From Terrimesophilobacter sp044508495 (GTDB lineage Bacteria; Actinomycetota; Actinomycetes; Actinomycetales; Microbacteriaceae), in contig JBIQHP010000012.1 in the NCBI GenBank assembly GCA_044508495.1, positions 1-29,534 on the forward strand: a stretch of DNA of 29,534 bases, written 5' to 3'. Of the stretch, positions 1 through 7,293 are shown piece by piece. How positions within the stretch are numbered: position 1 is the stretch's first letter; each line of letters starts with the position of its first letter. The notes under the pieces were generated by a model. That model worked only from the letters and a program-made list of their open reading frames with translations, did no database searches and was not told the origin of the DNA. A program made the translations under genes and the position numbers.

Positions 1-195
1 CATGCCCGCCGCCTTGAGCGGAGGGAAGAGGAACTCCTCCTCGAGGTAGATGTGGCGGCGAAGGCCGTTCATGGCGCGAAGGAGCGGTGCGGGGTCGGTG
101 TCCCCTCGACCGAGCGCCGCCGTGTACTCCTCGATACCGCCGTCGATCTCGCGGTGCTCGAGCTCCAGCGCCTGCGCGAGACTGCCCTCGGTCAT
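1..195 (-). CDS. Hemerythrin-like (HHE domain) protein, 3' part cut off by window
   Basis: Sixty-five codons are open from an ATG at 195 down to the window edge. The start is MTEGSLAQALELEHREID, followed by a helix containing RRHIYLEEEFLFPPL. The spaced EHREID and HIYLEEE motifs are typical of HHE cation-binding (hemerythrin-like) four-helix proteins, whose His and Glu side chains bind a di-iron centre that handles O2, NO or redox signals. A GGGAG sequence four bases before the ATG is a fair ribosome binding site. It lies on the same strand as the GMC oxidoreductase, 70 bases downstream of that gene, so they could be co-transcribed. The C-terminal half lies outside the window, so any fused domain is unknown. 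The family call rests on the N-terminal third only. Confidence 0.72.
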   Translation of the reverse strand, partial: MTEGSLAQALELEHREIDGGIEEYTAALGRGDTDPAPLLRAMNGLRRHIYLEEEFLFPPLKAAGM

Positions 196-265
196 GTCAC
201 TCCCATCGATCGGTTCTCATCCCAGTCTGCCCCCGATGTGTCCTTCTCGCCCGGGCAGCACGCGC

Positions 266-1849
266 CTACGTCGCGAGAATCAGCTGGGCAGCCCGCTCGG
301 CGATGGCGAGCGTCGGGGCGTGGGTGTGGCCGCGGATGATCTCCGGCATGACGGAGGCATCCGCGACTCGCAGGCCGTCGACTCGCCGAACCTTGAGCTC
401 CGGGTCGACGACCGAGTCGTCGTCGGTGCCCATCCGCGCGGTTCCGACCGGGTGGTACATCGTGTGCGCGTAGCCGCGGATGGTCTCCTCGTACAGCTCG
501 TCGGCACTGAGCTCGTCGGCGTTCTCGGGAACGATGTGCCGGCCGTTGGTGACCCGGCGCATCCGGTCGGTCGAGAGAATCCGGTCGCACCATGCCATCC
601 CGCTCATGAGCGCGCGGAAGTCGTGGCCGTCGGGGTCGGTGAGATATCCGGGGTCGATGACCGCCTTGGCAAGGGGGTCCGCGGAGGCGAGGCGGATGGT
701 TCCCGAACTCTGCGGGCGCAGGAGGATGCAGCCGAGGGTGATGCCGTGGCCAGGATGGGTCTCGAGCCCCTCGGCGATGAACGCGACGGGGGCGAAGATG
801 AGCTCGAGGTCGGGAAGGTCCAGTTCGTCGTTGCTGCGCACGAAGCCGTACGCTTCCGCGACGTTGGAGCTGAGCATCCCCCGACGCGCGAGAAGGTACT
901 TCGCGATCTGCGGCAGACTGCGGGCGGAGTAGAGGGTATCGCCGAAGGCTTCGAGGATCATCCCGCTCACCAGGTGGTCCTTGAGGTTGCTGCCGACCTC
1001 GCCGGATGCCGCCACGACATCGATGCCGTGCGCGGCCAGTTGGGCGGGGTCGCCGATGCCCGAGAGCATGAGGAGTTGCGGCGTGTTGACCGCACCGGCG
1101 GCCAGGATGACTTCGCGCCGGGCTGTCACAGTGTGGGCGGTACCGGCATCGATGAACTCGACCCCGGTGGCGCGTGTGCCGTCGAAGAGCACTCTCGAGA
1201 CCTGAACTCCCGTGCGCACGCTCAGGTTCTGCCGGCCGAGCGCAGGTCTGAGGTAGGCGTCGACGGCGCTGAATCGTGCGCCACCCTGCTGGGTGACCAT
1301 GGTCTGACTGAATCCAGCCGGTTCGCGGAGATTCGCCCGCTCGACACTGAGTCCAACGGTGGGAAGGGCTTCGAGGAATGCGGCGGTGGAGGAGCGCGGG
1401 CTTCGCTGCGGGTTGATCGCGACGGCGCCGCCCGCGCCGTGCTCGGTATCATCGCCTTCTGCGATGCGCTCGGCGGCGAGGAAGTGGGGGAGCAGAGCCT
1501 CGAAGGACCAGGTGGGGCCGGCGAGCTGAGCCCATTCGTCGTAGTCTGCGGCGAAGCCGCGCACCCACATCATGGCGTTGATCGAGGATGAGCCGCCGAG
1601 CATCCGTCCTCTCGGCCAGTAGATGCTGCGGCCGTGTAATTGCGGCTGAGGGAGGGTGTCGTAATTCCAGTCCACTTCCGAGCGGAACAGCTGCGAGAAT
1701 GCCGCCGGGATGTGGATCTCCTGCTTCTTGTCCGGTCCGCCGGCCTCGAGCAGCAGAACGCGGAGGTCGCCGCTTTCGCTCAACCGGTTGGCGAGCACGC
1801 ACCCGGCGGATCCCGCCCCGACGATGACGTAGTCGTAGCTCTCGGGCAT
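266..1849 (-). CDS. GMC-family FAD-dependent oxidoreductase (choline/alcohol dehydrogenase type)
   Basis: The protein has 527 residues, a normal GMC length. The N-terminus YDYVIVGAGSAGCVLANRL carries the FAD dinucleotide motif GxGxxG at residues 11-16. The GMC signature GGSSSINAMMWVRG and the second signature, around EVILAAGAVNTPQLLMLSG, are present. The C-terminal part holds YHPVGTARMG and RGHTHAPTLAIAERAA, which supply the active-site histidines. The family oxidises alcohols or choline-type substrates in the cytoplasm; the substrate cannot be read from sequence. I chose the ATG at 1849 over the upstream one at 1978 because it is preceded by AAGGAA at good spacing, begins directly at the FAD fold, and does not run through the tRNA promoter. 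No betaine or osmolyte genes sit nearby, so a betA assignment is not supported. Confidence 0.92.
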   Translation of the reverse strand: MPESYDYVIVGAGSAGCVLANRLSESGDLRVLLLEAGGPDKKQEIHIPAAFSQLFRSEVDWNYDTLPQPQLHGRSIYWPRGRMLGGSSSINAMMWVRGFAADYDEWAQLAGPTWSFEALLPHFLAAERIAEGDDTEHGAGGAVAINPQRSPRSSTAAFLEALPTVGLSVERANLREPAGFSQTMVTQQGGARFSAVDAYLRPALGRQNLSVRTGVQVSRVLFDGTRATGVEFIDAGTAHTVTARREVILAAGAVNTPQLLMLSGIGDPAQLAAHGIDVVAASGEVGSNLKDHLVSGMILEAFGDTLYSARSLPQIAKYLLARRGMLSSNVAEAYGFVRSNDELDLPDLELIFAPVAFIAEGLETHPGHGITLGCILLRPQSSGTIRLASADPLAKAVIDPGYLTDPDGHDFRALMSGMAWCDRILSTDRMRRVTNGRHIVPENADELSADELYEETIRGYAHTMYHPVGTARMGTDDDSVVDPELKVRRVDGLRVADASVMPEIIRGHTHAPTLAIAERAAQLILAT

Positions 1850-1916
1850 GGGCGGTTCCTTCCGTGGGTCTCGCCCAGTCTGCACCCGTTCGGTCACTGG
1901 CGCGACCCGCGTCGGG

Positions 1917-1922
1917 TAGGCT
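1917..1922 (+). promoter_or_regulatory. Putative -10 element for tRNA-Pro
   Basis: TAGGCT fits the actinobacterial TANNNT -10 consensus and ends 13 bases before the mature 5' end of the tRNA. That would give a short leader for RNase P to remove. No clear -35 hexamer is visible. Confidence 0.45.
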
Positions 1923-1935
1923 GTTCTCGGTGTCA

Positions 1936-2009
1936 CGGGCTGTGGCGCAGCTTGGTAGCGCACGTGACTGGGGGTCACGGGGTCGCAGGTTCAAATCCTG
2001 TCAGCCCGA
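1936..2009 (+). tRNA. tRNA-Pro (anticodon GGG)
   Basis: A complete 74-nt cloverleaf can be folded by hand. The acceptor stem CGGGCTG pairs with CAGCCCG (2002-2008) and the discriminator base is A2009. The D stem is GCGC/GCGC with an AGCTTGGTA loop. The anticodon stem CGTGA/TCACG encloses the loop CTGGGGG, giving anticodon GGG, which reads CCC and CCU proline codons. The T stem GCAGG/CCTGT has one G-T pair and the loop TTCAAAT. CCA is not encoded. A strong hairpin follows 22 bases downstream. Confidence 0.97.
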
Positions 2010-2031
2010 CGTCGGATTACTGCACCGTGAA

Positions 2032-2069
2032 CAGGCCCCGGAACCGCGGCATCCGGGTTCCGGGGCCTG
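2032..2069. terminator. Bidirectional hairpin terminator between tRNA-Pro and a convergent gene
   Basis: A perfect 14-bp inverted repeat (CAGGCCCCGGAACC / GGTTCCGGGGCCTG) has a 10-nt loop. It lies 22 bases after the tRNA and 9 bases after the stop of the convergent gene at 2079. Without a U-tract on either side it is an actinobacterial I-shaped type and can serve both strands. Confidence 0.85.
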
Positions 2070-2078
2070 CCCGCGGCC

Positions 2079-2411
2079 CTAGCGACTGCCGTCGCCGAGG
2101 AGCCCGGCGATCCAGTTCTGCCAGGCGACGAGAACCCTCGGCTCGTGATGCCGGGGGTGGTGGCGCAACCCCGACCTCGAGTTGCGACTCCGTGGCGCAT
2201 TGGCCTGCAGGCCGCCGTCGACGTGCGCCGGAACTCCCGGCACTCTGTGTGTGAACGCGTGCAGCCGGCCGTCGTCGTGCGGCTGGCGTTCGGCGGTTTC
2301 GGGACGGGCGGTTGCGGGCTGGGCGGTTGCGCGCTGGGCGACGACGTAGCGCTCGCCGGTGAGGGCGGAGCGCTGACGAGCGGCGCGCTTGCGAGCGCGA
2401 TCCCTGGTCAT
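2079..2411 (-). CDS. Small basic protein of unknown function
   Basis: The open frame has 110 codons from ATG 2411. The N-terminus MTRDRARKRAARQRSALTGE is very basic and resembles the short Arg/Lys-rich, RAAR...TGE-type start seen in many small actinobacterial hypothetical proteins. A low-complexity stretch (ATAQPATARPETAERQP) follows, then a His/Arg-rich part and a more hydrophobic C-terminus (VLVAWQNWIAGLLGD). No domain or catalytic motif is recognised. The upstream ATG 2462 is possible but would add a non-basic extension. The shared hairpin just beyond its stop supports a real transcription unit. The ribosome binding site is weak (GGAATGGA), so the start is uncertain. Confidence 0.5.
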   Translation of the reverse strand: MTRDRARKRAARQRSALTGERYVVAQRATAQPATARPETAERQPHDDGRLHAFTHRVPGVPAHVDGGLQANAPRSRNSRSGLRHHPRHHEPRVLVAWQNWIAGLLGDGSR

Positions 2412-2616
2412 GATGCATCCATTCCGGCTGGGTCCCACGCCCTCAGCCATAGATGGCAACATGAGAGGTGAAGCACGAGTCGAAGACCCTTGTCCTCGTA
2501 ACCAGAACCCGCGTGGGGGGTCGTGGCTCGGAGTCAGGCAGGTGCGATTGCCAAGGCGAGAATACCACCGAAGTCTCGCGGTCGCTCGGAGGTCTCGGAC
2601 GGGTCGACGCTCGGCG

Positions 2617-2646
2617 TTGACCGACCGATTCGGCCCGCCCTAGCAT
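2617..2646 (+). promoter_or_regulatory. Promoter for the methyltransferase-like membrane gene (leaderless)
   Basis: TTGACC (2617-2622) and TAGCAT (2641-2646) are separated by 18 bases, close to the sigma70/SigA consensus. The ATG at 2653 follows the -10 after only six bases, so the transcript should begin at or next to the start codon. No Shine-Dalgarno sequence is present. Confidence 0.7.
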
Positions 2647-2652
2647 GGGCCG

Positions 2653-3114
2653 ATGAAGGATGCCCCCTCGTATCGGATCTGGCCGCCCGTGGCACTGGGG
2701 CTTCCACTGCTGGCCGGGGTGATCATCACTGTGGCCGCAGGCGACCCGATCGCCTTGCCCGCCGGGATATCCCAGGGCGTGGCGGTGGTTCTCATCGTGT
2801 GCTTCGCGCTCTGGAACTCCTGGGCGCTGTGGCTCATGGCCCGGCATGACACGGCGCTGCTGCCGGGCGGTTCGACGAGCACGATTCTCGACCGCGGTCC
2901 GTTCAGAGTGAGCCGCAACCCGCTCTATCTCGGCTTGATCGCCCTGGATGTGGCGTTGGCGTTGCTGTGGCCGTCGTTCTGGGCGCTCCTCCTGGTGCCT
3001 GTGGGCATCGTGGCGCTGTGGTGGGGGGCGATCCTGCCCGAGGAGCGCTATCTCAGCGCGAAGTTCGGCGCCGACTACGACGCCTATCGCGCCCGGGTGC
3101 GGCGCTGGCTGTAG
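2653..3114 (+). CDS. Isoprenylcysteine carboxyl methyltransferase-like (ICMT/PEMT family) membrane protein
   Basis: This 153-residue protein has about four hydrophobic segments (near residues 9-28, 36-55, and a pair spanning about 93-125). The family signature is GPFRVSRNPLYLG, followed after the last membrane hairpin by EERYLSAKFGADYDAYRARV. In ICMT/PEMT proteins this C-terminal part binds S-adenosylmethionine at the cytoplasmic face and methylates a lipophilic or thiol substrate. Bacterial members are often annotated only as methyltransferase family proteins, and the substrate is not known. It stands alone between its own promoter and a convergent oxidoreductase, which ends 20 bases past its stop. 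Initiation appears leaderless. Confidence 0.85.
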   Translation: MKDAPSYRIWPPVALGLPLLAGVIITVAAGDPIALPAGISQGVAVVLIVCFALWNSWALWLMARHDTALLPGGSTSTILDRGPFRVSRNPLYLGLIALDVALALLWPSFWALLLVPVGIVALWWGAILPEERYLSAKFGADYDAYRARVRRWL

Positions 3115-3133
3115 TCCTGCCGCTCGCGGCCCG

Positions 3134-3841
3134 CTACGCGTCGCCCGAGTCGCGGGCGGCGGAGCGTGCCCGTGCGACGAAGATCCCGCGTGCCGAGCTG
3201 GGGAAGCGCTCGAGCATCGCCCGCACCTCCGCGGCATCGACGTCGGAGCCGAACAGCTCGGCGTGCGGCTCGAGACGGATGCCTTCCGCGAGCGGCCCTG
3301 CGATGACGGGGTCGAACCCGAGTGCGTCGACCAGACGAGCCACGGCGGCGACGTCGTCGGGGTCGTCTCCGGCGATCGCCAGAGCCTTGCGCCCTTCTGT
3401 TCCGGTGGGACGGGCCTCGTCCTCCAGGTCGTGGTAGCCCATGTGGTTGAAGGCCTTGACGACGCGGGAGTCCGGGAGGAACGCCTGCACGATCTCGCTC
3501 GTGGAGGTGAGCGGGTCGGTGAAGTCGTCCCGGATGCCATCCACCTCCCACCAATAGTTCATCGCATCGACGACGAGCTTGCCGCGCAGCTCATCGACGG
3601 GGAGGCTCCGATGCCTCCCCAGCGGGAGCGCGAGGATCACGATGTCCGAGTGCCTGGCAGCCTCGGAGGCGGTGGTGGCGACGGCCCCGTGGCTGAGGAC
3701 GTCGACGATGAGCGCGATCCTCCCCGGGTCTCCCGAGCCGGCGATGAGAACCCGGTACCCGGCGGCGACGGCGAGGCGGGCCAGCACGGTGCCGACCTTC
3801 CCCGCACCGAGGATCCCGATCGTCGTATCCCCGGCCGTTAC
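3134..3841 (-). CDS. NAD(P)-binding Rossmann oxidoreductase (F420-dependent NADP reductase-like), start codon defective
   Basis: About 235 residues encode an N-terminal nucleotide-binding fold (TIGILGAGKVGTVLARLA, GxGxxG) and a second strand ending AGSGDP, then DIVILALPL and VVDAMNYWW. These are features of the NADP oxidoreductase/F420-dependent family (PF03807-type). The reaction is probably hydride transfer to or from a small cofactor or substrate. The frame has no ATG, GTG or TTG close to the Rossmann motif. At the expected place the sequence reads ATGTAACGG; GTA at 3841 sits where a GTG would be, overlapping the stop of the upstream DUF262 gene. A single A-to-G change would give the usual GTGA stop/start overlap. 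Either the base is a sequencing error, the start is non-canonical, or the gene is damaged. Confidence 0.75.
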   Translation of the reverse strand, partial: VTAGDTTIGILGAGKVGTVLARLAVAAGYRVLIAGSGDPGRIALIVDVLSHGAVATTASEAARHSDIVILALPLGRHRSLPVDELRGKLVVDAMNYWWEVDGIRDDFTDPLTSTSEIVQAFLPDSRVVKAFNHMGYHDLEDEARPTGTEGRKALAIAGDDPDDVAAVARLVDALGFDPVIAGPLAEGIRLEPHAELFGSDVDAAEVRAMLERFPSSARGIFVARARSAARDSGDA

Positions 3842-5841
3842 ATCACCTCGCCGATGTAGGAGTACTTGACGAAGACCTCGGAGGCGATGCCGGCCTCCTC
3901 GAGCACGCCCTGCACCGCGGTGAGCATGTACTTCGAGTCCCAGCCCAGGTAGAGGAAGTGCGTCTCGTCGAGGGCATCCCAGTGGCCGTTCCAGGCCTGC
4001 GTCTCGAAGATGGGCCCGCCGCGCCGGGCGCTGAAGGCGACGACGGACTCGTGCGCATCCGCCCACAGCCGCTTGAAGACGCGGTTGAAGAGGTACTTGA
4101 CGTCGTGCACCTCCCAGTGCTCGCCGCGGTACTCGACGTAGTCGAACTCGCGGTCCCAGCCTCGCGGCCAGCCGCGCCTGCGCTGCGCGTCGAGGATGGG
4201 CGTGAGTCCGTCGTCGTCGATGAGCACCGTCGTCGGCGATGCCCAGATCCGCAGGAAGTCCGCCGTGAGCCGGGTCGTGCGCGCCGAGATCGCGGCAGTG
4301 CCCCAGGTCGGAACGTCGTCGAGCTCCTGCGTGAGGGCGATCGCGCTCTTCGGATAGACGGATGCGCGCTTCTGGGGGAACGAGGCGTCGAGGGCGCGCT
4401 CGGCCAGCGGCTGCTCGAGGAGCGTGAGATTGCCGAGGGTCTGGGTCAGGGCGCGATGGCTGTTCTGCTCGTCCTCGCTGTAATCGGCCCATTCGCGCAC
4501 GCCGTCGCCGGTCCAGGCGTCGCCGGGCGCGAGCGGGAGGACGTGCTCGACCTCCAGGCCTTCCATGCTGTCGACATGCGCGAGGCGCCCGAGCACGTAG
4601 GCGGCATGGGGGAGAGCCCCGTACTTGAGGGCAACCCGTACGCGCTCGTCGGAGGGGGTGATGCGGGCGATGGCGCGCAGGAGGCTCTCCGGGCCGTCCT
4701 CCCGCGCCCGGCAGAGCCGCGCGACGAGGCGATCGTTGGAGAGTCCCGCGACGGCCCGGCGCAGCAGCAGCGACTGGACGTGCTCGAGGCTCCGGATGAG
4801 CGTCGACTCGTCCACGACGCCCCGCGCGTAGTCGCGGTAGGCGCGCAGGACGAGCGGGTACATCCCGCGACCGAAGGTGTTGAGGTGCTCGAGCTGGCGG
4901 GCGACCCGGACATCCGGCGCCCGTTCGGGCTCGAGGAGGATGCGATAGATCTCCGAGCACTCCCGCCACTCGGCCGCGTGCTCCCGCAGGGTCGCGAGAT
5001 CGAGGCGGGGGAACCGCTGGCGGAAGGCGTCATACACGCCGCGACCGCCCACGACATCGATCTCGAGTCCGATCGTGAGGATGAGGTAGTGCCGCCAGAA
5101 CTCGCCGATCGACTCCCCGGTGTTCTGCTCGATCGGATCCCAGAAGGCGCTCTCGATCTCGCTCTGCTCGGCGTGCGACAGCCCCATGAGCACGTAGTTG
5201 TGGATGAGCTCGTGGTCCCGCAGCGGCTCGCCGGTCGAGTTGAGGCTCTCGAAGATCTGCTGCGCGTTCGCGTCGGCGCCGAGGCTGATGGCCACGTGCT
5301 CGAGGCGCTGCAGCCCCCGCCAGACGCGTTCGACCTCTCCCGCCGGCACCTGACTGCGGAAGAAGGCGTAGTTGTCGTCGAATCGGGAGTCGCGCTCGGC
5401 ATCAGGCCGGTTCCCAAGCACGACGGCCTCGAAGGTGTCTGCCCAGCCGCGGTGCGGTCGCAGCGTCGTGCGCACCGGATCGCTGCCGCGAACGAGCACC
5501 TTCTCGAGTTCGGCGGCCAGCGCGGGGTCGTCGTCCCTGACGGTGTGGTGGAGGGCTGCCACGAGGAGCATGAGCGTCGTGATGCGCTGCTGGCCGTCGA
5601 TGAGCACGAGCTCTCCGGCGCCGCCCTCGGTGTTCTTCGAGGACAGGATCGATCCGAGGAAGTGCCGCTGCCGCTCGTCCGCGTCGGCGACGGCACGGAT
5701 GTCCGCGAGCAGCTGCTCGCATCCGCCGATGTCCCAGCGGTACTGGCGCTGGTAGACGGGGACCACGATCGTGGCGCCGGCGGAGAGCCAGCGAATGGTG
5801 TTGACGGCGGTCGCATCGACGTTCGTGGCGGTGCCCGTCAT
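3838..5841 (-). CDS. DUF262/DUF1524 protein (GmrSD-type, putative type IV restriction/defence nuclease)
   Basis: The protein has 667 residues. The N-terminal DUF262 (ParB/sulfiredoxin-like, GmrS) domain shows VPVYQRQYRWD at 27-37, FLGSIL near 61 and LIDGQQRITTL at 80-90, the nucleotide-binding and hydrolysis motif. A helical middle follows. The DUF1524 (GmrD, HNH-like) domain has EVEHVLPL with His433 and NLTLL at 471-475, and closes at ISARTTRLTADFLRIW. Fused GmrSD proteins cleave modified phage DNA. About 125 extra residues (540-667), rich in Trp and Tyr (RGWPRGWDREFDYVEYRG), match no domain I recognise. It is not accompanied by a methylase. ATG 5841 is chosen because GAGGAG lies 10 bases upstream; the frame stays open further, to 5997, but that would cover the iron box. 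It overlaps the oxidoreductase downstream. Confidence 0.85.
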   Translation of the reverse strand: MTGTATNVDATAVNTIRWLSAGATIVVPVYQRQYRWDIGGCEQLLADIRAVADADERQRHFLGSILSSKNTEGGAGELVLIDGQQRITTLMLLVAALHHTVRDDDPALAAELEKVLVRGSDPVRTTLRPHRGWADTFEAVVLGNRPDAERDSRFDDNYAFFRSQVPAGEVERVWRGLQRLEHVAISLGADANAQQIFESLNSTGEPLRDHELIHNYVLMGLSHAEQSEIESAFWDPIEQNTGESIGEFWRHYLILTIGLEIDVVGGRGVYDAFRQRFPRLDLATLREHAAEWRECSEIYRILLEPERAPDVRVARQLEHLNTFGRGMYPLVLRAYRDYARGVVDESTLIRSLEHVQSLLLRRAVAGLSNDRLVARLCRAREDGPESLLRAIARITPSDERVRVALKYGALPHAAYVLGRLAHVDSMEGLEVEHVLPLAPGDAWTGDGVREWADYSEDEQNSHRALTQTLGNLTLLEQPLAERALDASFPQKRASVYPKSAIALTQELDDVPTWGTAAISARTTRLTADFLRIWASPTTVLIDDDGLTPILDAQRRRGWPRGWDREFDYVEYRGEHWEVHDVKYLFNRVFKRLWADAHESVVAFSARRGGPIFETQAWNGHWDALDETHFLYLGWDSKYMLTAVQGVLEEAGIASEVFVKYSYIGEVM

Positions 5842-5930
5842 CTGACTATCGCTCCTCGAGGATCCGGTGATTCGTGCGGCGCGAGCACCACGCCAGCCTG
5901 CCGCAGGCCTTCTCAGTCTATGCCGAGCGC

Positions 5931-5949
5931 CGATGTTAGGCTTACCTAA
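5931..5949 (+). promoter_or_regulatory. DtxR/IdeR-type iron box
   Basis: The 19-mer matches the DtxR/IdeR consensus TWAGGTWAGSCTWACCTWA at 16 of 19 positions; the right half GCTTACCTAA is a perfect match. It overlaps a possible -35 (TTAGGC, 5936-5941), with candidate -10 TGTTAA at 5958-5963. Iron-loaded repressor would therefore block the gene starting at 6000. The match is by eye; binding is inferred. Confidence 0.72.
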
Positions 5950-5999
5950 GTTGGGCCTGTTAAAACGTGCTGGCCCCGAAGAAAGGTAACAATCCACCT

Positions 6000-6773
6000 A
6001 TGGGTTACATCAAGTCCGCCGCTCTCGAAGAGACCGGCTACGTCGTCCTCGACCAGTACGACCAGGCGAAGGATCCGAAGGAGTGGCTCGACATCGAGTA
6101 TGTCGACTGGAAGTCCTCCGGCGAGACCCGCTTCGCGCCCCTCGCGAGCGCCAAGGGCGAGATCGAGGTCAACGGGTTCTGGAACCACCAGCCGCCGCGC
6201 ACCGACAAGGACGGCGTCTGGATCCCCTCCCAGGTGGAGAAGGCCCCCAATCTCGCGCGTCGCGCCATGGAGCCGGGTGCCAACGTCGGCCGCTGCCGGG
6301 TGATCGAGCTGCAGCCCAACACCTACGCGGATGCCCTCTACAACCTGCACCAGGACGACAACAACCGCCTCAACCCGGATGGCACCGGCTGGGTCGTGCG
6401 CGGCTTCTTCAACCTCACCGACGACGCGACGAGCTACTTCGTGCTGCGCGACAACCGCACCGACCCGAGCGTCGAGTACCGCGTCGCCCTGCCGGCCGGC
6501 GCCCAGCTCATCGTCGACACCCAGCGGCTGTGGCACGCCACCGCGCTCAACAGCCCGCAGCCGCGCTACTGCCTCATCACGTCGTGGGAGTCCGGCCCCG
6601 AGCTCGACGCCTACATCGCGAAGTACAACGGTGTGAGCCGCGTCGAGAACGTGGAGGTTCCGCAGGACGTGCTCGATGCCGGCCAGGCCGAGCAGGCCCG
6701 CCGCATCGCGGCGCGCGCCGCGTACTATGCCGCCAAGGGCCAGGCTGAGAAGGCCGCGATGAGCGAGGCCTGA
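6000..6773 (+). CDS. Putative Fe(II)/2-oxoglutarate-type oxygenase, iron-regulated
   Basis: The 257-residue protein lacks a signal peptide. The centre reads LYNLHQDDNNR (His117, Asp119), then a beta-rich stretch, then TQRLWHA (His179) and PRYCLITSW (Arg189). That order and spacing, HxD then a distal His and an Arg about ten residues later, is the metal- and 2-oxoglutarate-binding pattern of jelly-roll Fe(II) oxygenases. The C-terminal 50 residues are an Ala/Gln/Arg-rich helix. I do not recognise the family by name and the substrate is unknown. The DtxR-type box upstream suggests derepression under iron shortage. ATG 6000 follows GAAAGG by a rather long 13 bases; GTG 5967 is an alternative without a good ribosome site. 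It is monocistronic and followed by a clear hairpin. Confidence 0.55.
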   Translation: MGYIKSAALEETGYVVLDQYDQAKDPKEWLDIEYVDWKSSGETRFAPLASAKGEIEVNGFWNHQPPRTDKDGVWIPSQVEKAPNLARRAMEPGANVGRCRVIELQPNTYADALYNLHQDDNNRLNPDGTGWVVRGFFNLTDDATSYFVLRDNRTDPSVEYRVALPAGAQLIVDTQRLWHATALNSPQPRYCLITSWESGPELDAYIAKYNGVSRVENVEVPQDVLDAGQAEQARRIAARAAYYAAKGQAEKAAMSEA

Positions 6774-6790
6774 TCCTCGGCTCGTCTCTC

Positions 6791-6820
6791 GGAGGCCTCG
6801 GTCGGATGACCGGGGCCTCC
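6791..6820 (+). terminator. Hairpin terminator after the iron-regulated gene
   Basis: GGAGGCCTCGGTC and GACCGGGGCCTCC form a 13-bp stem, with one G-T pair, around the loop GGAT. It starts 18 bases after the stop at 6773. No U-tract follows. Confidence 0.8.
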
Positions 6821-6890
6821 GTTCGCACTGCCCACGGTCCACGCTCATCGCTGCCTTCTCGCCCCGCCGTGCCGCCCTTGTGTCATCTGG

Positions 6891-6910
6891 TACTTGATGT
6901 GATATAGTAT
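6891..6910 (+). promoter_or_regulatory. PadR operator overlapping the -10 of padR
   Basis: TACTTGAT-GTG-ATATAGTA (6891-6909) is an imperfect palindrome (6 of 8 arm positions pair) with TACT...AGTA ends, the layout of PadR-family operators. It contains TAGTAT (6905-6910), a good -10 five bases before GTG 6916, and TATAGT (6903-6908). Autorepression is the likely outcome. Confidence 0.6.
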
Positions 6911-6915
6911 TCGCT

Positions 6916-7293
6916 GTGATGAACACAGCGCCCGCATCCTCCGGCGAGAACGACGCCTTCGCGGCCGACCTGCTCCGCGGGCACACCGACACGATCGTGC
7001 TCGGCGTGCTGCGCCGGGGCGAGAGCTACGGTTTCGAGATCTACAAGGCGATCCGCACCTCGACCGGGGGAGAACACGAGATCAAGGAGGCGACGCTCTA
7101 CGCCGCCTACCGCCGGCTCGAGAAGGACGGCCTCGTCGAGTCCTACTGGGGAGACGAGACCCAGGGCGGACGCCGCAAGTACTACCGCATCACGGATGCC
7201 GGCCGCGCGGTCTATCGCGGCAACGTCGCGGCCTGGGTCGCGACCCGCGGCATCATCGACTCACTCCTCACCGACAAGGAAGACGACTCATGA
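6916..7293 (+). CDS. PadR-family transcriptional regulator
   Basis: This protein of about 125 residues is a typical short PadR. The winged-helix part contains IVLGVLRRGESYGFEIYKAI and EATLYAAYRRLEKDGLVES, then the wing GGRRKYYRITDAGR, and a short C-terminal dimerisation helix. Starts at GTG 6916 or ATG 6919 are both possible and the mRNA looks leaderless. PadR proteins usually repress a linked exporter and release it when a hydrophobic drug binds. Here the next three genes are a membrane protein and an ABC exporter, with a 4-nt stop/start overlap to the first, so autoregulation of the whole operon is inferred. Confidence 0.93.
   Translation: MMNTAPASSGENDAFAADLLRGHTDTIVLGVLRRGESYGFEIYKAIRTSTGGEHEIKEATLYAAYRRLEKDGLVESYWGDETQGGRRKYYRITDAGRAVYRGNVAAWVATRGIIDSLLTDKEDDS

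Noticed and set aside
50..1591. Long plus-strand open frame opposite the GMC oxidoreductase
   Set aside because: Shadow frame typical of high GC; the opposite strand encodes a full-length known family. The same holds for 3958-5949, 7212-9266, 13153-15651, 24416-26554, 25837-27657 and 27795-29246.
266..1849. betA (choline dehydrogenase) gene symbol
   Set aside because: GMC substrates cannot be read from motifs and no betaine genes are adjacent.
1850..1978. Upstream start (1978) for the GMC oxidoreductase
   Set aside because: It would run through the tRNA promoter and into the tRNA, and adds 43 residues before a normal GMC N-terminus; 1849 has a ribosome site.
2412..2652. Small plus-strand gene in the 241-base gap
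   Set aside because: Open frames such as 2389-2643 lack a ribosome site and domain; the only convincing signal is the promoter at 2617-2646.
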